NCBI GenBank assembly: GCA_964035575.1
Contig: OZ037851.1
Coordinates: forward strand, 248,001 to 312,000
Direction: 5' to 3'
Source of the DNA: Rhynchopus sp. YZ270_cl-10
Lineage: Eukaryota; Euglenozoa; Diplonemea; Diplonemida; Diplonemidae
Length of the DNA stretch: 64,000 bases
Shown here: piece after piece, positions 20,786 to 30,700 of the stretch
Layout of the letters: each line of letters opens with the position of its first letter
How positions within the stretch are numbered: the first letter of the stretch is position 1
Position numbers and translations under genes: made by a program
Notes under the pieces: generated by a model
What the model was told of the DNA's origin: nothing
What the model saw: only the letters and a program-made list of their open reading frames with translations
Database searches by the model: none

Positions 20786-20903
20786 CGTTGCACACTGTAC
20801 TCCTGTCGGGAAGGTGTTGCTGACTTCGTGTGGTGATGCAAGAAAAAATATTGAGGCTGTCCTTTTCCAACGAATATCAACACACAGCGTCATATAAAAG
20901 TGA

Positions 20904-23900
20904 TCAGAAAAGCACCCCAAATACGTGGCTCCGAAGCAGTGAAGCCGCAGACGGCCGTGCCGAAGGGTCCCGCTGGAAGCAAAGCTCAAGAAATACAACC
21001 ATGTCCGGTGGTACCGACGCAGGCAAGGGTGGGCCGCCGTCACTCGACAGAATACGGTTCACAACCTCAAACGCTGCGTCACGTGAGCCAGACATCCACG
21101 GTGTGTGTCCGAACATCTCCACCACAGTGCACCCCAACGACCAGATGTCGCAACGTGTCCCGTACTCCCCAACACCCTCACGACGCTCCAGTACCTCGGG
21201 CGCCATCCAGAACGGTGTTCCCACACAGGTCTGTGCACCATGCGCAGCAAACGTGTTGTCGGCTTCTTCGCCAAAGATCTTGCTGCACCCAAAGTCAGAC
21301 AGCTTCACAACAGCATCCACACTCAGCAGCAGGTTGTCACCCTTCACGTCACGGTGTGCAATCGGTGCACGGCCAAGTTCCCCTTTGTGTAGGTATGCCA
21401 GACCCTCCAGCACCTGCCGTGTGTACTGCACCACCACGTCGGCATCAAGGCCCCGACCGCGAGAGCGGATCAGACTCTTCACACTACCGCCAGACATGTA
21501 TTCCATGAAGATTTCGAGGCAGCCAGCATCACGCCACATGTGTCCCAGGTACTGGACAATGTTCGCGTGGTGCAAACTCTGCATGAGCTCGAACTCCTGC
21601 TCCACCTTCACCCTTGCTTCTCCTGAGTGCGAGGACGGCAGGTGCAGCTCCTTCACGGCAACATGGCGCTCCACGTCTACGATCTTGCCACGTCCCTCCT
21701 TCACAGACGCAAGGTGCACCACACCGTAGCTCCCACGTCCCAGAGCAGGCTTCATGCGCACACAGTCACGCATCTGCCCCTTCGAAAGAAGGAGCTGCGC
21801 CTCAAGGACGTCTTTGTTCTCAAGAGTGATTCCCGACTCTGTCCACAAGGAGATGAACCGGTGATCCAGCAGCGTCCCTGCTGTCGGCCGGTCGTCGGGG
21901 TTCTGCTGCAGACATGCATTGATAAGCGCACTCGCGGCGTCGGACACGTGTCCTGGCAGGTTCGACGGTGGGTACACAGGTGGAGACACATACGCAGCCC
22001 ACCTCGTCTTCTGTGGAGCATCGCCAGGCGGCTTCCCTCTGTTCAGGATTTCTGCCACAGTGCACCCGACAGAGAAGATGTCAGCTGGCGTGCCCGCCTT
22101 GGTAAAGTGTGTCCCACTCCCAAACACCTCAGGCGCAATCCAGTTCGGTGTGCCGACTTGTGTGTTGGCACACGAGACCACCCCGATGCTGGGTGTGGCT
22201 TCATGCACCACCTCCTTGACACTGCCAAAGTCGCACAGCTTCGCAACACCCTCGGGTGTGAGCAGCACATTGTCACCTTTGATGTCGCGATGCACCACGT
22301 TGCTGCTGTGCAGGAAGTGCAGCGCCTGCAGGACCTGGTGCATGTAGAACGCAGCCTTCTCCTCGGCCAACACAGAGGGCAGGCTCCGCACGTATCCGCC
22401 AAGTGAGGTGCCTTCCACAAGCTCCATCAGCACACACAGCTTCATCTCACGTGGGCTGTACACCATGTCGTACATCTGTGTGATGTGTGGGTGCTTGAGA
22501 CGTTGCAGGATACGCAGCACAGAACGCGCCTCATTCACATCCTCACGCGTGGCGCCAAACTGCTCCTTCATCGCAACAAGACGGCCGGACTCCACCGAGC
22601 CTGCGTAGACAACACCGTAGGCACCTTCTCCAAGGCGCTTCAGCTTTCGCCACGTCAGGTACATCGGGTCTTCTGGGCCTTCGGTGTCTGGGCCCACGGG
22701 CAACACACACGACGGAAGGCTTCCGCTGTTGCTGTAGCACGTCTTGATCAGGTCCGTCGCGCCTGTGGGGACAGAGCCCATGGGGACTGAGGAAGAGTAT
22801 GCTTCCGACTCATCCTTGCCCAGGTCAAGTATTTCGTCCATGAGGATGTCCTGTAGCGCGTCGTGCGCAACAACAGATTCTGCAGGCTTCCAGCGACGTC
22901 TACGGCACATCACAAACCAGACACAGCAACCGAGCACAGAAAGCAGGACAGCCGCAACGACGGCCATAATAATGATCACCACACTCTCATTCGACCCAGA
23001 CCCAGATGCTGCTTCAGTATCTGGTGTTGCTTTTTTGGGTGCAGTGGTAGGAGCACTGTCGCCCTTCGCAGGAGCAGTTGTAGGGGGTGAGGTGGGCACT
23101 ATCTCATCTGTGATGGAAGCGTTGGTGGCAGGTGCAGACGTCCCCAGGTCTTCTTCTATAAATGGAGACTCTGTCATCGGCTCTGTCTTTGGAGGCTCTG
23201 TCTTTGGAGGATCTGTCTCAGGCGCTGATGGGGTGCTTGTGGGCGGACTAGTGGGCGAAGCTGTGGGTGAAGCTGTGGGTGCAGCTGTATCCACGGCTGG
23301 GACGTCTGTGTCTGGTGTCTCTGTCGTGTTCTGCGGGGCAGGCGTGTCAGGTGCGACCACCAATATTTGTGCATTGCCCCTATGGACGTGCTTTGTAGAA
23401 ATGTCTCCACCCTCAGGGCCCACTGCCCAGATGATGTCGTTCAGCCCCACCTTCACACTGGTGTCGCCCGGATTGTCGTGGGCAGCGACAAGAGTGCGGT
23501 GGAATGTGTACCTCGTGGTCCTAGACCCTGCTGGCGTTGCATCAACGACGAAAATGCTCTGGGAGGCGTCGCGTGTGGGTTGTGCATTTCTGTCTGAGTG
23601 TCCGTCGTAGCAAACGTCGGACGAGGTCACCAAACACGTGACGGTGTCTGCATCTGCCATGGACGAACCAAACCCAACTGCACACCACGTCGCACTGCCG
23701 CATGTCATATCCACGAAGAGGTGTAGGAGATTGTTGTACCGATCAACGTACCATTCGAGCAGCAGCCCGTCAGACAGCGACAGCACACCAGGAGGAGGCG
23801 CGTCTGTCTGCGGTGCGTCTGTTGTTGGTGTGGAGGTTGGCGCCACTGTCGGTGCAGCTGTGGGAGCTGCCGTGGGAGGCAACGTCGGAACTATAGTAGC

Positions 23901-25964
23901 GGGCACTGCAGTGGGTGCCGCTGTGGGAGCCGCAGTGGATCCGGGCACCTCCCACAGAGATGTCAATCCATTGAAAGTAGAAAGAGTGAACTTCATGTTG
24001 GGCACAACATCATAGGGAAAGGCAATATCCGTGAGCGGGTGTCCAATACCCAAGTAGTATGACCGCAGCAACGTTTGGGTGGCGACATCCCAGAAGAATA
24101 TGTCTGCCGTAAGATGCTGCCCTTGTGTGGCTGTGACGAGAACCGTCCCGTCCCTTGAATACGCCATGCATTGGACCTTGGACACTGTGGTGGGGTGGGG
24201 TAGCAGGACAGTCTCCTTCGTTGCTATGGTCGTTATCTTCACGTTGCCGCCATCTTTACCCCTCGCAAAATGCGCCCCATCAGGTGACAGTGCTGCGGAC
24301 GTGACACCGGTTTCACGAATAAAAAACTCTTCGTGGCCACTGCCACTGAACACCAGCGCAGCCCGCCCCGTTTGCGCAATGATTGAGAGTCTTGGATCCG
24401 TCGCGGACATCCCCAGTGACCTTTCGCTCGGTACTGTAACGGGGAATGTGGAGGCTGTGTCCAGCAACGTGCCACTTATATTAAAGTAGAGTACCTCATC
24501 CTTTATTACAGCAGCAACAGTGTCATCTGGCGAGAAGATGAGGGATGACGGCACATAGTCGTAACTGATATTCCACATCAGTACTCGTGCTTTTGCATCC
24601 CACAGTTGTAAGCGGTAGTCCACGTTGTTGTAACCGATATACCCGCCTGCGACATAGCTACCATTCCTTGACATGGCTACCACCGCTGGCATAGCTTTGG
24701 TGTCACTAGTCGACAGTGCATAAAGCCGTGTCCCGGCAGAGCTGTACACCACCACCTCGTACGCAGCTTCATTGATGCACACAAACTGACTCCCATCACC
24801 ACTGAACGCAGAGCTAGCCCCTGTGCACTCTGCTATGGGCGTGCACTCTTTGATGTCGTGGCACTCTTCCGACCTGGGTGCTGGAGTGCCGGGTGCAGGC
24901 GTTTCGACCATCGTGCTCACAGGAGGAGGCACTACTGTGGACGGTACTGTCGGGAAGGCGGGCATCTCCCACAGATATGTTGCGCCACCTTCTGAAGAAA
25001 AGATGAACATCCCTTTCGGCACAACATCGTACGGAAACGCGACGTGCTTGATGGGCGGGATCTTGCCTAGGTAGTAGTGCTGCAGTAGCTGTTGCGTGGC
25101 AACGCTCCAAAAGAATATGTCAGCTTCAGACGCTCCTCCCTGTGAAACAGTGACAAGAGTTGTGCCGTCACTTGAATATGACAGAGCAACAATTTCTGTG
25201 GCAGTGCTGGGAGTGTGCACCAGGGTGGAAGTAGCCTTTGTACTTATCGTGATAACGTCAACAGTTGCCTTGCCCCAATAGGCAGATGTAAATTGCGTCC
25301 CATCGGGTGATAGTGCAGCGTTGGTCAGCAGAAGATGAAACGTAAACGGCGTGTCAACGCCATGGCTGTTCTTCAGGACTAACCCTTGCGTCGAACTTAC
25401 ATAAAAAACCTTGGTGTCTGTGAGGGGCATCTGTAGTGACTGCGGAATCACGCTCTGAAAGGATATGCTGAAGGTACGCACATGTTCGCCAGTGGGTTTG
25501 TAGAACAACACAACGGCATCGTCAGACACAACAAGATGACCATCAGGCGAGAAGATCAGGGATGTGGGGACATGTGTGTAGTTCATCCTCCACAACTCTT
25601 TCTTGGTCTTGGCATCCCACATACGCCAGTGGAATTCCTCTTGGTTATTGGTCCTATTATGGGCGCTTGCGACATAGTCACCGTTGTGTGAAATGGCCAC
25701 CACCTCGGGGAGAGCTTTGGTGTCACTAGTCGACAGTGCATAAAGCCGTGTCCCGGCAGAGCTGTACACCACCACCTCGTACGCAGCTTCATTGATGCAC
25801 ACAAACTGACTCCCATCACCACTGAACGCAGAGCTAGCCCCTGTGCACTCATCAATCTTCAAGATGCACGCATCGATGTCGACACACTCCTCCGACACAA
25901 CGTCAAAGCCACCCTGAAAACATAGAACCAAAAGCGCCAGAAGTCCTCTCCATCCTTGCCACAT
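20904..25964 (-). CDS. Receptor C: two WD40-like modules, DOMON, one membrane span, two protein kinase domains (1686 aa)
   Basis: Tandem paralogue of receptor B with the same signal peptide. WD40-like module 1 spans about 25-340. Module 2 (~368-675) restarts with the ECTGASSAFSGDGSQFVC block found at the start of module 1. A Pro/Thr/Ala linker and a DOMON domain follow (~725-870; WCAVGFGSSMADAD, DGHSDRNAQPTRDASQS). The membrane helix is near 990-1015 (VVIIIMAVVAAVLLSVLG). Kinase 1 (~1107-1380) and kinase 2 (~1405-1685) keep the Gly loop, VAMK/VAVK, HRDIKGDN/HRDVKGDN, DFG and APE motifs. The cytoplasmic half is almost identical to B while the ectodomain differs strongly after ~residue 110. Single exon. 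Ligand and downstream targets cannot be read from sequence. Confidence 0.93.
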   Translation of the reverse strand: MWQGWRGLLALLVLCFQGGFDVVSEECVDIDACILKIDECTGASSAFSGDGSQFVCINEAAYEVVVYSSAGTRLYALSTSDTKALPEVVAISHNGDYVASAHNRTNNQEEFHWRMWDAKTKKELWRMNYTHVPTSLIFSPDGHLVVSDDAVVLFYKPTGEHVRTFSISFQSVIPQSLQMPLTDTKVFYVSSTQGLVLKNSHGVDTPFTFHLLLTNAALSPDGTQFTSAYWGKATVDVITISTKATSTLVHTPSTATEIVALSYSSDGTTLVTVSQGGASEADIFFWSVATQQLLQHYYLGKIPPIKHVAFPYDVVPKGMFIFSSEGGATYLWEMPAFPTVPSTVVPPPVSTMVETPAPGTPAPRSEECHDIKECTPIAECTGASSAFSGDGSQFVCINEAAYEVVVYSSAGTRLYALSTSDTKAMPAVVAMSRNGSYVAGGYIGYNNVDYRLQLWDAKARVLMWNISYDYVPSSLIFSPDDTVAAVIKDEVLYFNISGTLLDTASTFPVTVPSERSLGMSATDPRLSIIAQTGRAALVFSGSGHEEFFIRETGVTSAALSPDGAHFARGKDGGNVKITTIATKETVLLPHPTTVSKVQCMAYSRDGTVLVTATQGQHLTADIFFWDVATQTLLRSYYLGIGHPLTDIAFPYDVVPNMKFTLSTFNGLTSLWEVPGSTAAPTAAPTAVPATIVPTLPPTAAPTAAPTVAPTSTPTTDAPQTDAPPPGVLSLSDGLLLEWYVDRYNNLLHLFVDMTCGSATWCAVGFGSSMADADTVTCLVTSSDVCYDGHSDRNAQPTRDASQSIFVVDATPAGSRTTRYTFHRTLVAAHDNPGDTSVKVGLNDIIWAVGPEGGDISTKHVHRGNAQILVVAPDTPAPQNTTETPDTDVPAVDTAAPTASPTASPTSPPTSTPSAPETDPPKTEPPKTEPMTESPFIEEDLGTSAPATNASITDEIVPTSPPTTAPAKGDSAPTTAPKKATPDTEAASGSGSNESVVIIIMAVVAAVLLSVLGCCVWFVMCRRRRWKPAESVVAHDALQDILMDEILDLGKDESEAYSSSVPMGSVPTGATDLIKTCYSNSGSLPSCVLPVGPDTEGPEDPMYLTWRKLKRLGEGAYGVVYAGSVESGRLVAMKEQFGATREDVNEARSVLRILQRLKHPHITQMYDMVYSPREMKLCVLMELVEGTSLGGYVRSLPSVLAEEKAAFYMHQVLQALHFLHSSNVVHRDIKGDNVLLTPEGVAKLCDFGSVKEVVHEATPSIGVVSCANTQVGTPNWIAPEVFGSGTHFTKAGTPADIFSVGCTVAEILNRGKPPGDAPQKTRWAAYVSPPVYPPSNLPGHVSDAASALINACLQQNPDDRPTAGTLLDHRFISLWTESGITLENKDVLEAQLLLSKGQMRDCVRMKPALGRGSYGVVHLASVKEGRGKIVDVERHVAVKELHLPSSHSGEARVKVEQEFELMQSLHHANIVQYLGHMWRDAGCLEIFMEYMSGGSVKSLIRSRGRGLDADVVVQYTRQVLEGLAYLHKGELGRAPIAHRDVKGDNLLLSVDAVVKLSDFGCSKIFGEEADNTFAAHGAQTCVGTPFWMAPEVLERREGVGEYGTRCDIWSLGCTVVEMFGHTPWMSGSRDAAFEVVNRILSSDGGPPLPASVPPDMVVFLELCFQRDPSARPSAASLLRSHVFGVLF

Positions 25965-25980
25965 ATGCGGGCTTGTTTAC

Positions 25981-26035
25981 GCCACCCCAACCCCAATCCC
26001 GAACCCAATCCCAATCCCGAACCCAACCCTATCCC
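25981..26035. repeat. CCCAAT/CCGAAC hexamer tract upstream of receptor C
   Basis: Short array of CCCAATCCCGAACCCAAT type, the counterpart of the tract upstream of receptor B. Confidence 0.8.
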
Positions 26036-26612
26036 GTTGCACACTGTACTCCTGTCGGGAAGGTGTTGCTGACTTCGTGTGGTGATGCAAGAAAAAGTTG
26101 TCGCCCTTTTTTTTTTGCAGTTTTAAACACAGACACGCCAGAGCAGGCGAGGGGGTATGGGCACAGGGTGTGGCCTCACAAGCCCTTCTGTCTGGCCCTC
26201 CACTCCACCCAACCTGCAATGTACTTCACTATGTCCGTAATTCGAGCATTTAGGATTTGGAAAGTCCTTAGAATGTAACCGACCGATCTGTTATTCAAGA
26301 AAGTGGGGGCCTTGTACACAAAGCTCCACTATTCCAACAATTTTATCAAGAAAGCAAGGCTAGAAGAAGCTGGTGTACGAACCGATGGACTCGCACTGAA
26401 ACCCCATCCCCCCTCCCTCCCCTCACCCTCCCCCCACCCAACCTAAAGCAAGAGTGCCTTCTTTTTTGTGTTATAAATTAGTTATTATACTCCACGTGTC
26501 GTCATCAGACACGATATGAAGCTCGCTAAGTGATCAGCTGCCCAGGCGTTGCCACAAACCAATTCAAAACAACAGTGGGAAGAGATTTCATTGCAGAGTG
26601 CTCGGGTATTTT

Positions 26613-26660
26613 TTGAAAACTTGGTTGTAGTGTAGACACCCCGAGGATGCACTCCACTAC
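26613..26660 (+). repeat. TAGTG/CACTA hairpin repeat
   Basis: TGAAAACTTGGTTGTAGTG followed by TAGACACCCCGAGGATGC and CACTAC; outer stem GTAGTG/CACTAC of six pairs. Confidence 0.8.
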
Positions 26661-26842
26661 ATGCACACGCCTATGCGATGCTGCAGTCACTGCATGCAAT
26701 AGAATGATTTGCATTGCCTGACCAAAATAAAACGGTAGTGCGCTGGTACAGACATCTCAAGGATGCATGCAAGCAGACTGCGGCCTCACCGGAAGATGTA
26801 AAAAGGAAACAGGGTTGTGACTGTAATGCTTTAATGGGTGCA

Positions 26843-26869
26843 TATCAGCCTTTCGTGTTCAGTCACCCG
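26843..26869 (+). repeat. CTCTCGT-type hairpin, diverged copy
   Basis: ATCAGCCTTTCGTGTTCAGTCACC aligns with AAGCCTCTCGTGCTTAGTCACC. Confidence 0.55.
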
Positions 26870-27576
26870 TAATGCAAATGGGAGGGCACCGGTCGGTGAC
26901 CCATTCGTGATGAAAAAGGCAGGGCGTTCGCTATCGCCATCGTTTTTTCCTGATCGTGGCGAAATGCCAAAAAAACCCGAAATTTTTGGTTTTTTACTAG
27001 TGCTTAAAATAGGTCAAAAAAAATTTCCCGCCGGAGAGAAGCTAGTTCGTGGGGGTGAATCCCTGGTACTGAGTGGTCAAAAAAATTTTGCGATTTGCGC
27101 GTGATCCCTTCCCCAGCACAAGTGCTATTACAGCTGAACTTTCCTGATACTAAAACCAGCAAAACGATGGAGAATTTCATCAATCCCCCCTCACTGAGGG
27201 TCTCTTTGTGCTGTTTAATCAAACAGATGTACAAGAGAGAGGCATCTGTCATATGAGACTTCATCCTTATTTTGACTATTTTCAATAAACTAAAACGTCT
27301 CTCTGCCGTTGAAGGTAGAGTTGACACGAGTAGTGACACCTTCTATACCAGGGGGTACTGGACACCTTCAGCAGACTGCAGGATTGAGGAGCGAGCAGGA
27401 GTGCTGGGGAAACTTCCTTTCACGGCAGGCGGGTTTGCGGATGATTTTGAGTACAGTGGACACCCCCTCTGCGACCCCCCCTCCGGGGGGGTCGACAGGG
27501 TGGTGGGGAGAAATCTCTCTCTCTCTTTTTTTTTTTTTTTTTTTCCCCCTTTTTTTTATTTATTTATTTATTTATA

Positions 27577-27688
27577 CAGGGTTTCGCCCCGGTGGGGCGA
27601 AGCCCTGGGGCGAAATAAAATGTCATTTTTTCAGGAAAAGATTTTTTTAACGAAAAAAAATATTTTTCGCCCCGGGGCGAACGCCCTG
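27577..27688. mobile_element. Miniature inverted-repeat element (112 bp)
   Basis: Imperfect terminal inverted repeats CAGGGTTTCGCCCCGG and CCGGGGCGAACGCCCTG, with a further internal copy of GGGGCGAAGCCCTG. It lies ~70 bp beyond the HECT stop codon. The CAGGG ends suggest the hAT group, but no target duplication is evident. Confidence 0.55.
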
Positions 27689-27755
27689 GAAAAAGGGTTT
27701 AAAAAAAAACGTTGTGGGCTAAAAAAGGGACGTGGGTTATGGGTGTGGGTGTTGT

Positions 27756-30700
27756 CTACACGATGTCGGTGGTGTCGCAGTTGCGCACTGCGTAGAGGAG
27801 CTGTCGTCTCATGTGCTCGGAACTGAAAAAAAGGGGGTTTTTGAGTTGTGGAATATAGTGACTTAAACGTATAGAATGATGGGCGTACCTTGTGTACGGG
27901 GGCAGGCATATGAGGGAGGAGCAGGTGTGCGCTTCGGGGAGGCCGTCGACAGGTTCGTCGATGCAGTCGATGGAGATGACTGCGTCCTTGCCGACGGGGA
28001 CGCGTGGGCGTCCTGTGACGAAGCGCATGAAGGCTTGGAGGTCTTGTTGGGAGAAGCCTTCGAGGGCTGCCCAGAAGTTGTCAGTGACGTTGCTGCGGAC
28101 GAGGCGTCTGCCGTATGAGGCATGCTGCTGGAGTGTCGCAACGTTGATGTTGCGCTGCCCGCAGACGTGCTCCTCCAGCTCTGCTGCGTTCAGCACTGCC
28201 AGCGCCGCAAGCGGGATGACCTCCAGCATACCCTCCCGTATGGTGTCGATCTGCTGCCGCCCTTCACACGCCTTCGCTGCTCGTGCCAGTGCAGTGTATT
28301 CAGCCCTGTTCTCCACCGTCACCGCAATCAGGTTCCCTTTGTTCTTTAAACACATCTCCCCGCTGCCAACAGGAATCGTAAACGTCAGCCCCATATCCGC
28401 AACGTCCTCGGCACTCCCGCTGTCCAAAAAATCGAGCGCACGGAAGAAGCCAGGGTCGATCTCCCTGCAGTCCACAGCCTCACCTGCGAGCTGGCACCAG
28501 ATGGATGGGTGCAGGTCCAACGCGACAATGTCGTTGCAGCGGATGCACACGGCCATGATCTGTGGAGGTTTTTGAATTGGTGAGATTGTCCTACCCCAGA
28601 CAGTCAACATACCTTCCCAAGACACCGAAGCATGGACTGGTGCAGTGCGGAGGTGAGGATTGCGTTGACGTAGTGCCCGCCCTTGCGTGGTACCAAAAGC
28701 GTCATGTCGCCGTTCATCAGCTCCGCAGCAAGCGCCGCAAGCGCGTCTCGGTAGATGCCGCCCTGGTCGATGCCTGCCTCACCCACGAAGGACACACGGA
28801 ACGGCATCACGCCACTCGCCAGCAGCGAGGGGGGGTGGTGCTCCAGCTCCGCCTGCAGCTGGCCAAGGATGCTGTCGCGTAGCCCTGCCCCTGGACGCTT
28901 CGGAGCGTGCCTGTCAAGACGGACCTGGGCAGGGGTTTGACCCGAACCAGGCGATGCAAGCACATGCTTCAAAACAAACAGCTTTACCTTCTTGCAGATA
29001 AGCAGCTTGATTCTGTTGTAAAAGTGGATGAAACTCGAGACAAGTTGTTCTGAGACTATCCTCATACTTCCAAGGATGAATGGAAAAATAATAGTATTTT
29101 CATCATACCTACCCCCCCCCCGTGCATAAGTCCGACCCCCATGACCCGTGCATAAGTCCGATGACCCGTGTATAAGTCCGGGCAGATTTGGGATTAGGAT
29201 CGGACTTATGCACAGGCCGACTTATACACCGGTTTTGTGTACTGGTGGTGGTAAAAATTTTTTTTGGGGCATTTTCCCGCTCGCGAAGCGAGCGGGGGGG
29301 AAAAATTGGGGCGTTTTTCCGCTCGCGAAGCGAGCGTAATTGTATTTTTATTGGCGGTGTATTCACCAGGGATCATCTTCGCGCTTCTCGTGTCAACGCG
29401 TCATCCTCACAATTCTCAAAGATGTGAACTTGTTACTGCAAAATTGGAAAACTTTGCACCCCAAACACCCGCAACAGCCAAAAGGTGCCCCTTGTTGCTG
29501 GGAGTTGGTTCTCATGTTTGATACCTGCACAGCAAGCATTCCTCTGAGTCCAACGCTGTTTGGCCTGCCTGCGGCGTTGTACCGAAGGTGCACGAAGACA
29601 GGGTAAATTTTGCGGTCCCTCATGTGGGTCACTCACACTGAGGTGACGTGCCACTGCATGAGTCTGGGTACCTGGGTGCACAAACCGGTGTATAAGTCCG
29701 ATACCCGTGCATAAGTCCGAAACCCCGTGTATAAGTCTGGAGGCCCTCAGCCCCCCCAAAAATCGGACTTATACGCAGACTTATGCACGGGGGGGGGTAG
29801 GTATGCAATCAATAAATTGATAGTATATGGTGAGGGATCAACAAAAGTGTTCCCATCTTTATTTTTGATGAATGGATAAATTGAAATGCTATTCGGAATA
29901 CATAATCCATGTACTCCAGAAAGGGGAGGATGCACAAAACACCGACACATACCGGTTCACAGCGCTGACGATGGCGCTTTCATTGGGAGGTGCGTCGATG
30001 TTGAGGCAGGGGAGGGCTGGGAGGAAGACGCCGTAGCTGAGGGTGTCGACGACGCGTGTGTAGCGTGGGTCTTCTTCGTATGACAGGCCTTCGTCGAAGA
30101 GCGTGCGCACACGCTGCCACTGTGCGCTGGGGATGGCGGGCAGGTCGTGCTCTGAAGGCGCAGGCAGACCTGTCTCGTACGCAGCCTCTACCCGTCTCCG
30201 CAGCTCCGCATCCAGCCCCTCCATCACACCACGCTGTGCAAGCCGTGCCACCCTTTCAGGCGTGTCTTCCGCATCTGCCCCCGCAGCCCATACACACGGG
30301 ATGTTCTCTCCTGTGGATATGCATTCTGCGAGATGTTCCAGAGCTTCGTACAGCTGTGGGGTGGGTGGTGGTGGTGGTGGCGGGGTGTGGTGTTGCATAC
30401 GCCAAAAGGGATCTTGCGCGGCTCGACCAGCTCCCCGACGGTGACGACAGGGCTGACTGCACCGGTGTTCATGTCGACAGCGATCATCAGGTCCACGATC
30501 TGAAGGAATTGTGGAGATGGTGTGGGTGAGAGAGAGAGAGAACGACATACGATGGTGTACATGGCGCCCGAGGCAGAGGTGCATTCGTACCACCGTGGGA
30601 CGTCGCTGCTGCCGCAAGAGGTGAGCATCGTGCGCAGGTCGTCGCAGGCAGAGACGGGGAGCTGTGGTGTTGGAATTTTTTTGGGTATACCGGGTGCTTG

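Larger units (their letters stand above)
16473..26093. repeat. Tandem segmental duplication carrying receptors B and C
   Basis: Unit 1 is about 16473-20846 and unit 2 about 20897-26093. Both begin at AAAAGTGATCAGAAAAGC and end in the same upstream sequence (from CCTATCCCGTTGCACACTGT to GTGGTGATGCAAGAAAAA). The kinase halves are nearly identical; the ectodomain halves have diverged, and unit 2 has an extra WD40-like module. Confidence 0.92.
26100..27576. other. Spacer between receptor C and the HECT gene, no gene seen
   Basis: Contains one TAGTG-type hairpin (26613-26660), a diverged CTCTCGT-type hairpin (26843-26869), a half-copy of the hairpin family near 26320-26345, and homopolymer runs. 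No coding frame convinces. Confidence 0.5.

Noticed and set aside
20705-26035. Telomere or interstitial telomere repeats (CCCAAT tracts)
   Set aside because: The unit differs from common telomere repeats and is tied to the duplicated upstream regions; more likely a microsatellite.
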